From positions 145,621 to 209,620 of the forward strand of contig JAPDRN010000057.1 of the NCBI GenBank assembly GCA_030247855.1: DNA of 64,000 nt. Direction: 5' to 3'. The notes beneath the pieces are model-generated. The model was not told where the DNA came from, ran no database searches, and saw only the letters and a list, made by a program, of their open reading frames with translations. Source of the DNA: Knufia peltigerae. Taxonomy: Eukaryota; Ascomycota; Eurotiomycetes; Chaetothyriales; Trichomeriaceae. Shown here one piece after another: positions 33,332 to 40,538 of this stretch. A program made the position numbers and the translations under genes. Every line of letters begins with the position of its first letter. Within the stretch, counting starts at the first letter, position 1.

Positions 33332-34575
33332 GCATTGCAGAAGTTCCCCTTATCGTCCGCGCGCTCACCCGCAACCGCGTCATCGCGTCCATTCTTCTGG
33401 TGCAGGTGCTGGTTGCCACCGCGTGCGTGACGAACCTTGCGTTTCTGCTGTCCGAGCGGCTGGGAACCCTTACCTACAAGACGGGCCTGGAGGAGGCGAA
33501 CCTGGGGGTCATCGAGACCGAGTACCTGGGGCCTGCAGCAGCCAACCCTGCCGCCTCGATCAGGACCGACCTGGAGGCTATCCGCCAGCAAGCAGGCGTC
33601 GAACAGGTAATCGCAGCAGAGTCGCTTCCGCTTGCCCAGCACAACTGGTCGGCAGGGTTCACCAACAAGCCGCTTAAAGGCAATGACATTTCCGGCATTG
33701 TCGAGGCGGAACCAACTGTCTACACGGCATCTTCGCCTGCCGCCAAGGTGCTGGGCCTGACCCTTGTCGCCGGCCGTGACCTGTCTGCGGGAGCGTTCGT
33801 GCCGATGGAGGCCAGCGCCGACTATGCCGGGCTCTACAAGGCGAGCGAGGCCGTCATCTCGCAGGCACTGGCAGACAAGCTGTTTCCGGAGGGCGGCGCC
33901 GTCGGCAAGTTCCTGTATGCCGATGCGCAGCACCCCATCCAGGTGGTCGGCATCGTCAAGACGCTTTCCCGGCCTGTTCTGAAGACCGATGCAGACAATG
34001 ACATGTCACTCATCCTGCCGCTGATTCCGGACGGGCCTCGCGTGATGTTCGCCATCCGTGCCGCGGATGGGCGAGTGGCGGACGTGATTGCGTCCAGTGA
34101 GGCCGCGTTGTCGCAACGCGATGCGAACCGCACCATCGCCCGCAGCACCTCGTTCCGCGAGCTGCGCGCCGATTACTTCCGCCACGATCAGACCATGGCG
34201 ATCATGTTCCTGAGCTCCGGGTTGGCGCTGTTGGTGGTAACCGCTACGGGCGTATACGGACTGGCCAGCTTCTGGGTCCGCAAGCGATATCGACAGATCG
34301 GTATCCGGCGCGCACTGGGCGCCCGGAAATCCGACATCCTCCGGTACTTCCTGGTGGAGAACCTGATTCTCACCGCCACCGGGTCTGTTGTTGGCACCGC
34401 ACTGGCCATCGGCCTGAACATGGCCGTGGCCCGATACTACGAGGTAGCCAGGATCGAGGCGCCATTTCTCGCGATTGGCGTGCTGACCGTACTTCTGTTG
34501 GGCCAGGCCGCAGCCTATGTTCCGGCTCGACGAGCAGCCAAAGAAGCCCCGGTAGCGATCCTGCGCAGCGCCTGA
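33328..34575 (+). CDS. ABC transporter permease, MacB/FtsX type (second)
   Basis: A 415-residue partner of the preceding permease, starting with an ATGA overlap. It has the same layout: an N-terminal helix (SILLVQVLVATACVTNLAFLL), a periplasmic domain, and C-terminal FtsX helices with the segment QIGIRRALGARKSDILRYFLVENL. The start at MSIAEVP is set by the overlap; the frame is open 28 codons further upstream. It is the last gene of the operon; 52 bases later a convergent gene ends. The pair resembles the two-permease modules that work with a shared LolD/MacB-like ATPase. Confidence 0.88.
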   Translation: MSIAEVPLIVRALTRNRVIASILLVQVLVATACVTNLAFLLSERLGTLTYKTGLEEANLGVIETEYLGPAAANPAASIRTDLEAIRQQAGVEQVIAAESLPLAQHNWSAGFTNKPLKGNDISGIVEAEPTVYTASSPAAKVLGLTLVAGRDLSAGAFVPMEASADYAGLYKASEAVISQALADKLFPEGGAVGKFLYADAQHPIQVVGIVKTLSRPVLKTDADNDMSLILPLIPDGPRVMFAIRAADGRVADVIASSEAALSQRDANRTIARSTSFRELRADYFRHDQTMAIMFLSSGLALLVVTATGVYGLASFWVRKRYRQIGIRRALGARKSDILRYFLVENLILTATGSVVGTALAIGLNMAVARYYEVARIEAPFLAIGVLTVLLLGQAAAYVPARRAAKEAPVAILRSA

Positions 34576-34627
34576 CGCCGACGGGCCGGTCATTGCGTTT
34601 CATGGAGTATGCATTGTCACGCTGCCA

Positions 34628-37306
34628 TCAGCCCATCCGCGGCCCCTGCCGGCTCTGCTCCTGCTCTTGCGTCTGCGCTTGCGCCAGCTGCTGCGACCGC
34701 TCCTGGTCCTGAGCGCCGAGGCTCCGGTTGGCCGCTGCATATTGCTGCTCCGGTGCGGCAGCCAGCGCGTCCTGCGTCGATATATGCACCCGGTTGGCAG
34801 CGGGATCTGATGACGCGCCCGGCCCTGAGCGCATCACGAACAGTGTGGTACCAGCCGCACGGGTTTCGGTGGCCTCATTCAACGCCAGGTCTACTTTGTC
34901 GCTGGGCTTGAACCCGGCTTCTGCCGCAAGCCTGTAGGCGCTGGCCAGCAGGCGGTCGCTGCTCTGATCCCACGGTTTGTTGTGCTTTTCATCCAGCATG
35001 GCCACTGACGAGCGCAACTGCCCCAGCAGCCCGGCGTCTTCCGGGCGCAGGGCTGTGCCGTGGTGCTGGTCTACTTCAGTTCTGTGCTGCGTGGCGGGCG
35101 TGGTGGTGTGTGGCGAGGGTGCGCTCGGAGGAGCGACCGCGGGTGGCTGTTCCTGCCCTGCGGTAGCGCGCTGCGCGTGCGCCTGTGCAATCTCCGCCGG
35201 CGTGGTGACGGAAACGATCTGCATGCGCTCGTCATCTTTCCCTGCCAGTGTAGCCAGCGAGCCATCCTTCTGTACCTGCAGCATGAAGGTGCTGGAGCTG
35301 GGCAGGGAGCTCGCGTGGTCCTGGGCAACCGCGGCTACAGCGTCATCAATTTCTTCTGCGTTGCGCGCAATGCCGGCGCGACGGTAGGCGTCCACCACCT
35401 GGCTGCGTAGGCCGTACTCGGTTGGCGTGGGATTGGCGCGGGCAATGTCGGCCATGGACGTCAGCTCCTGCACGCCGACCTGCTGGCTTTGACGCGTGCG
35501 ATTGAGCTCCTCGATGATGCTGCCCTCGGCCGGGTTGGTGCCATACACCCAACCCGGTGTCTGCCACTGCCCGTTGGCGTCCTGTGTGTACTTCTCGCCG
35601 TTGGAAGCGCGCAAGGGCTGGGTCTGGGTCTGCGCGTTGGCGATCACCTCCGGTACCGGCTCGATGGTGGCGAACTCGTGCCAGTTGTACTGGTTGAACG
35701 CCACCTGGTAACGGGCGGCGAGTGCCTCCGGCGTGTTGGCGGCGTTCTGGGCAATGATGCGCTGCGATTCCAGTTCCAGTTGGCCAGCCTTTTCCGGGCT
35801 GACTGACACGCTGTGGTCGAAAGGGACGCGCCCATCAATCATTGCGTGGATGGAGAGGTTCCATTCGCCGTTGTGCGGGTTGCGCACGTAGTGGCGGTTG
35901 GTTTCAAAGGGCTCGCGCGGGGGCGTGTTCTCTCCGCTTGCATCCAGCTTGAAGGGGTTCTGCGGTTTGGGCAGGTTGGCCATGCCCAGCGAATATGAGT
36001 CGTTGGCGGCTTTGTAGTTCAGCTCATCCACCAGCCGGCCACCGGCGGCCACCGTGGTATCGCGGTAGCTTCCGTCGGGCTGCGGCGTGCGCACGCTGCG
36101 GCTCCAGGTGCCATTTGAATCTTCCGGGTCGCGACTCCATTCGTTGCCGCTGCGATCCACTTGGGTGTAGACCGCTTTCTTGTCCTGGTACTGGGCCCAG
36201 TACTCACCGGCGAAGCCACCGGCCACGCCGCCCAACAGCCCGGTAGCCAGCGCACCTGGTCCGGTCCACGAGCCGGTAACGACTCCGTACCCTGCGCCCA
36301 ACAGGAAGCCGCCGCCAAAGCCGCCCGCGGTACGCCCGACGAAGTGGGTGGCTGCAGATTCTGCGCCGGCGTTGTTGCCCTCGCTGCGCAACTCGGCCAC
36401 GCGGTGGCCGGTGATGGCGAAGTCCACGGCCAGTGCGGCGACGCCAGCGGTACCGAGTACGCGCGCGCCACTAATCTGCCCGCGTGTGGCGACGGCAGCC
36501 TCGGCGGCACCTTCCGCAGCGCCCGCTCGCCCTGCCGTGCCAGCCAGTTCCGGGGCGGCGGTTGCCGGGCCAGGACGCACGATGGTCAGTGGCATTTCCG
36601 GGTTGAACGCAGTACGCACGCGGACGGCGGTGTGCTCGCTCAACGGCAGGCGGCCGCCCTGGTTGGCCTCTTGAATGGCGGTGCCCAACGATGCGCGGCC
36701 ACCCCAGCGCTCGCTCAGGGTGGAGTTGCCGGGTTCGTCGATGGCATCCAGCGCCAACCTCACGTTGGCTTCGGACTGGGTGACGCCGCGCCAGCGCAAT
36801 TCGGACGGATTGAGCGTCTTCAGTTCCGCAATCTGCGTGGCGTGGGTACGGTGGTAGCCGTCCAGATCAGAGAAGAAGGTGCGGACCTTGGCGTTGGCTT
36901 CCGCCGGGGTCATGTTCTCGGGCGTGTTGGTGACCAGGTCGCCGTTGAGGATGCCGGCGCGAAGGGTATGTTCGAGGTTCTGGATGCGGGCACCCATCCG
37001 CTCGGCCGCGGCGGCCCGCACATCCGGCGGAGTCTCCTTCGACAGCAAGGCTCGGCCATCGGATGTTTCCGCGAGGTCGTCGAGAACGAACTTCAGTTGA
37101 TCCGAGTACGCACTCAACGGGCCGCCTGAGTGTGGCGAAATACTCAACCTGGTCGCCAGCGCAGGGTTCGCGGGCAGGTTGAGAATGTTGTCGGGTCCGT
37201 GGAGCGCGAAATGACCGCTCCTGGCAAGCGACTTCAGCAGCTGGCTCTGTTCAAACGCAATCTGTTCGATCAGATGGTGTCCCTGAAAAACCGGTGTGTC
37301 GGCCAT
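34628..37306 (-). CDS. Type IV-secreted antibacterial effector: AHH-like nuclease + XVIPCD
   Basis: The 892-residue protein begins with FQGHHLIEQ and DNILNLP, the pattern of AHH/HNH-type toxin nucleases of polymorphic systems. A glycine-rich hydrophobic middle (residues 310-370) may help membrane passage. The C-terminal 120 residues resemble XVIPCD secretion signals of the Xanthomonadales killing T4SS: LLASAYRLAAEAGFKPSDKVDL, RAAGTTLFVM, then a Gln-rich tail QAQTQEQEQSRQGPRM. It should be injected into rival bacteria and cut nucleic acid. The start with GAGGTGG upstream was chosen. Its immunity gene lies directly upstream. No T4SS structural genes are in the window. Confidence 0.85.
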   Translation of the reverse strand: MADTPVFQGHHLIEQIAFEQSQLLKSLARSGHFALHGPDNILNLPANPALATRLSISPHSGGPLSAYSDQLKFVLDDLAETSDGRALLSKETPPDVRAAAAERMGARIQNLEHTLRAGILNGDLVTNTPENMTPAEANAKVRTFFSDLDGYHRTHATQIAELKTLNPSELRWRGVTQSEANVRLALDAIDEPGNSTLSERWGGRASLGTAIQEANQGGRLPLSEHTAVRVRTAFNPEMPLTIVRPGPATAAPELAGTAGRAGAAEGAAEAAVATRGQISGARVLGTAGVAALAVDFAITGHRVAELRSEGNNAGAESAATHFVGRTAGGFGGGFLLGAGYGVVTGSWTGPGALATGLLGGVAGGFAGEYWAQYQDKKAVYTQVDRSGNEWSRDPEDSNGTWSRSVRTPQPDGSYRDTTVAAGGRLVDELNYKAANDSYSLGMANLPKPQNPFKLDASGENTPPREPFETNRHYVRNPHNGEWNLSIHAMIDGRVPFDHSVSVSPEKAGQLELESQRIIAQNAANTPEALAARYQVAFNQYNWHEFATIEPVPEVIANAQTQTQPLRASNGEKYTQDANGQWQTPGWVYGTNPAEGSIIEELNRTRQSQQVGVQELTSMADIARANPTPTEYGLRSQVVDAYRRAGIARNAEEIDDAVAAVAQDHASSLPSSSTFMLQVQKDGSLATLAGKDDERMQIVSVTTPAEIAQAHAQRATAGQEQPPAVAPPSAPSPHTTTPATQHRTEVDQHHGTALRPEDAGLLGQLRSSVAMLDEKHNKPWDQSSDRLLASAYRLAAEAGFKPSDKVDLALNEATETRAAGTTLFVMRSGPGASSDPAANRVHISTQDALAAAPEQQYAAANRSLGAQDQERSQQLAQAQTQEQEQSRQGPRMG

Positions 37307-37347
37307 GCGCACCACCTCATTCAAGAATCCGTTTGAAAGAGCTCGTC

Positions 37348-38013
37348 TTAAATATCGGCTACATCGCGCAGCCGTACGCCGGAGAAGTTGGCCGCACTCA
37401 AAGCATCAAACATCGCGCGGTCGCAGATGGGAGGTGCTCCCATGCGATCCTGGCGGAAGATATGGGCATCTCCCACGACATCCTGTTTGAACACCAGGCT
37501 CGCTCCACCGACGAGGCTGTAAAGTTTCTCGTCCTCGCCGGTCTGATAATTGTGGTCGAGCTTGATCCTCACGCGGGAAGAGGCTTCATCCAGGGCATCG
37601 AGCCTGCGCAGCACATTGCCCAGGTAGTACTGGGGGCCGAGGCTGCCGTCAGCAAGGCTGAAGTCGCAGGCCGCAAATGCAAACGCCTCGGCGTCCAACT
37701 GCTCAAGCAGCTGCTTCAACGGCTCCGACACAATCCATATGCCAGCGAGCTCTTCCAGGTCGCGTGGCATTCCGCCCTTTTCCGGTACATGAACCAGGTG
37801 GGGACGCTCCGGATACTGGTCTGGCGTTCCGTCAGGACGCGAGACGACATTCATCCCAGGGTCGATCAGCTTCTCTTCGTTGGCGATTTCTATGCCGGGA
37901 ACCTTGCCATTGCCCAGGAGGCCGGCGTCGATCAGGAAGAATTCGCCCTTGAGAGATGCGGCTTCGCCTGAAACTTCAATGGGTGTCGATTCGGTCACGG
38001 GGGCTTCCATCAT
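37348..38013 (-). CDS. Immunity protein, Imm11/DUF1629 type
   Basis: The 221-residue protein has features of the Imm11 (DUF1629) family: LGPQYYLGNVLRRLDALDEASSRV near the middle and GDAHIFRQDRMGAPPICDRAMFDAL toward the end. Imm11 proteins neutralise nuclease or other toxins of polymorphic systems. It sits 41 bases upstream of the effector on the same strand, the usual order for T4SS effector-immunity pairs, so that protection is made first. No signal peptide is seen, which fits a cytosolic nuclease target. Confidence 0.82.
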   Translation of the reverse strand: MMEAPVTESTPIEVSGEAASLKGEFFLIDAGLLGNGKVPGIEIANEEKLIDPGMNVVSRPDGTPDQYPERPHLVHVPEKGGMPRDLEELAGIWIVSEPLKQLLEQLDAEAFAFAACDFSLADGSLGPQYYLGNVLRRLDALDEASSRVRIKLDHNYQTGEDEKLYSLVGGASLVFKQDVVGDAHIFRQDRMGAPPICDRAMFDALSAANFSGVRLRDVADI

Positions 38014-38160
38014 GGATGCGGGGGCAGGACGGGAAAGCAGTCGAGCCGATGCTAGCGGGGCTGCAGCGCAGCCACAAGTTCCACCGAAACGGTGCCGCGA
38101 TACCCGATTTACGTGAATCTCGGGAAAATTCGGGACAATGCAGAAGATGGTGCTGTGAAC

Positions 38161-38706
38161 TCAGTTGACTGCCTGCATTAGTCCGCGGGATGGACGAAGC
38201 GACCAGGGGGAAACCTGCCAACCGCGGCCCGGGTCCTCAAACAGACACCGCTGCTGATCAGGCACTGCCCCTTCGAAGCGCCCAAACCGCGCCTCAAGCC
38301 ACGATGGCCCAGCACCTTCCACCAACAGCTGCCCCTGGCTCTGGTGGAGATCCAACCAGCGTTCGAAACTGATGCGAAGGCGCTCGATATCCGGCGCCCG
38401 CCACAGTGCATCGGCAGGCATCCGGATCAGCACGCGTGAGGGGGCGTTCTCCACGTCCATCACCAGCACGCCTTTGCACCGGATCTCGAAGGACGTCACC
38501 CCGGCATAGCGCGTGTGCAGTTCAAAGCCCTCATCCGCTTTCGCGGTAACGAAGCCGAGTGCATCACTGTGCAGTAGCCGGTAATCGGCAGGCTGCAGCT
38601 TCTGGTAGGCCCACACCTGATCGCCTGCCGGTTCGGGCCAGCCTGCCCACATCGCGCTGATCAGCACGATGCACGCCGCCGCCGCGGCAAATCCGCGTTT
38701 CTTCAT
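38161..38706 (-). CDS. Exported hypothetical protein
   Basis: The 181-residue product starts with a signal peptide (KKRGFAAAAACIVLISAMWAGWPEPAG); the hydrophobic core may stay as an anchor. The remainder, with CKGVLVMDVENAPSRVLIRM and a WLDLHQSQGQLLVEG stretch, has no recognised domain. Codon use fits the core genome. It lies 147 bases upstream of the immunity gene on the same strand; it may belong to the same transcript or be independent. Confidence 0.6.
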   Translation of the reverse strand: MKKRGFAAAAACIVLISAMWAGWPEPAGDQVWAYQKLQPADYRLLHSDALGFVTAKADEGFELHTRYAGVTSFEIRCKGVLVMDVENAPSRVLIRMPADALWRAPDIERLRISFERWLDLHQSQGQLLVEGAGPSWLEARFGRFEGAVPDQQRCLFEDPGRGWQVSPWSLRPSRGLMQAVN

Positions 38707-38752
38707 TCATCACCCCGCACGCAAACAGAACGTCACGCCCACCAGCGCGCCC

Positions 38753-39109
38753 TCAGTCCTCTGGCCGCATCCGTTCGTGGATGAAGGCGGTAAGTGCGAT
38801 ATCGGCCATCACCAGCCCTTCCATCACCCGGTCGCCCACGTACTGGTCGGGCTCACCGTTCTGACGCGTGCGCTCGGCTGCCAGCAGGAGTTCCTGCACG
38901 ATGCGCTGGCCCGTCAGCGCGCAGTCGGCGTCAGACAACTGCATCTGCCGGCTGCGCAGGTGATGGCGTTCGGGCCACGGCTGGCCGTCGGCCGCAGCGC
39001 CGGCGCCGATGCTGCGCAGGATGGCGATGAGGCTGTTGGGGTCCAGGGTATGGCTGGGCGAGGGCGCTTCCTGGATGGGGCGCGGGGGAGGGGAGTGCGG
39101 TGTGGTCAT
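38753..39109 (-). CDS. Small helical protein with a structured leader
   Basis: The 118-residue product has a proline-rich start (TTPHSPPPRPIQEAPSP) and then a helical body (DPNSLIAILRSIGAGAA, DADCALTGQRIVQELLLAAERTRQNGEPDQYVGDRVMEGLVMADIALTAFIHERM). No family can be assigned firmly; small Pseudomonas proteins of the DUF6124 type are similar in layout, from memory. The open frame extends 155 codons upstream of the ATG, but that part is an unusual folded sequence and is probably untranslated. Confidence 0.6.
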   Translation of the reverse strand: MTTPHSPPPRPIQEAPSPSHTLDPNSLIAILRSIGAGAAADGQPWPERHHLRSRQMQLSDADCALTGQRIVQELLLAAERTRQNGEPDQYVGDRVMEGLVMADIALTAFIHERMRPED

Positions 39110-39136
39110 GGCAGGCTCCGTGCAAGCAGGCAGAAG

Positions 39137-39340
39137 CCGCCACCGATAAAGGTGGCGGACGATGCGTGGCTCGAAAACCGGTTGCTGTTGTAAGGCCGGC
39201 GGGTACAAGACCCCCACGCACCGCCCGCCATAGCCGGCAGACGGATTGCCAGCCGGCACCACGCGCGGTGGTGCCGGCTGACAAGCGTAAACAACAACAG
39301 CAATCGGGTTTTCGACGCCCGGCCACCCGTTGTCGGTGGC
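39137..39340 (-). ncRNA. Highly structured leader or ncRNA
   Basis: Four nested or adjacent stems lie just upstream of the small helical-protein gene. There is a perfect 8-bp stem with loop GATAAA (39137-39158) and a perfect 12-bp stem AGCCGGCACCAC/GTGGTGCCGGCT (39251-39279). A long-range pairing of about 19 bp between 39171-39191 and 39294-39315 (TCGAAAACC.., TTGCTGTTGT) encloses the second stem. A 6-bp stem (39322-39340) closes the set. This is far more symmetry than expected by chance and looks like a folded RNA leader or a stand-alone RNA read on the minus strand. Confidence 0.5.
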
Positions 39341-39672
39341 TCTACCAGAGTTGCCTGATGTTGTTGGAAATGCCAAGGGGGTGGGGCCAATGCCGCCAAA
39401 GCCCGAGACGTTTTTGGCATTGTCGCATAGCGTGTAAAGTGGCGAGAGCGTTGTGTTACGGGAAGACTGGCACTTCTGGAACGGAGTCGTCAGAACCTTC
39501 CGCCAAAGACGCAGGGTGCGGCAAATGCGACAGCATTCGACGAGCGGTTCTTCATGGCACTGGCAATAGAGCACGTGTTGCGGACTTCACTTCCAGGCGA
39601 TGTGCAAGTCACGGCTTCACCCATGCTATCCACGTTTGCTATAGGTGGAATTCCCAAGCTGTGATTGCACGC
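39341..39672. other. Intergenic region at the border of the second accessory block
   Basis: No gene supported. Sequence composition shifts here from GC-rich core toward the more AT-rich block that carries the Detocs-like operon. Confidence 0.35.
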
Positions 39673-40113
39673 ATGACTCTGACGGACCTACTGGCTTCTG
39701 CCGCCTACCGCGACTATCTATTCGCCTTGGACGCGTACCTGAAGAAGCAGCCCTTTAAGCATGAGGCACCGATCGAGCCGGTCATTGTCCGTGTACAGGA
39801 AGGGTGGATGGGGCACGCCAATATCAAGGCAGATGCACTTCTTCAGTTGATCAGTGCCGAGCGAGTTCAGACCTTCAGCTACATAGCGCAGAAGTTGGCC
39901 GCCTATTCGGAGGCGGACGGAGGGCCAGACAACCTTGTCAATCTGCCCGCAACGCTCCACATGCCTATCGGCCACCTGATTGAGTATCTCCTGCTTCGCG
40001 ACGATGTGGCTGGAATGAAAAGCTACTTGAAAAAGGTCCGGGTTCCGGATGCCATTGCTTATGCCAGCGAAGTTGCGGAGATGTTCCGTTCCACGCGAGT
40101 CGCCAACGAGTAG
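39673..40113 (+). CDS. Hypothetical protein
   Basis: The 146-residue product is soluble and mostly helical (LASAAYRDYLFALDAYLKKQPFKHE, KADALLQLISAERVQTFSYIAQKLAAY). I do not recognise a family. The ATG at MTLTDLL is chosen; a GTG 12 bases upstream is also in frame. It is the first gene of the block and has 425 bases between it and the Detocs-like operon. Confidence 0.55.
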   Translation: MTLTDLLASAAYRDYLFALDAYLKKQPFKHEAPIEPVIVRVQEGWMGHANIKADALLQLISAERVQTFSYIAQKLAAYSEADGGPDNLVNLPATLHMPIGHLIEYLLLRDDVAGMKSYLKKVRVPDAIAYASEVAEMFRSTRVANE

Positions 40114-40538
40114 GACACCCACGCCCGCCCAGCTCGCGTTAGCACGATCCCTCGCGCTGCAGCTGTCAGCTGCGATACCAGCCGCCGCAATCGAATCGAG
40201 ATCAGAGATGCACAAGTTCATTGCAGAGCTATGTGCGCGGGCTCGCAAGTCAAACGGCTAGATTGTGCAGGACGCAGGCGATCAGAATGACAAAAGCTGA
40301 GCAGCTACTTAGCGGCAAACTGGCTGGCATGTGGGGGCTCATGCCTGGATGCAAACGCCCTTCGTAGAGACGAGTCTAGAGGCATCTCAAGCCAACAATG
40401 CTACGCCACCTAGTCTGATAGCGATCGCCCTGCAGTGGCTAGACATCGGCCTGGGTACCGATGCTGGCTAGACACACGTGCCGCCTCTTTCCAACAGACT
40501 CTATACCGCTATAGAGTAGGCTAAGGGGGCTAAGTGCG
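40114..40538. other. Intergenic region upstream of the Detocs-like operon
   Basis: No supported gene. It is expected to hold the promoter of the kinase gene; near 40500 there is CTATACCGCTATAGAG, an imperfect palindrome that overlaps a TATAG-like -10 region. Confidence 0.4.

Noticed and set aside
39110..39574. N-terminal extension of the small helical protein
   Set aside because: The open frame reads through a chain of perfect stems and lacks protein-like features; the ATG at 39109 is more credible.
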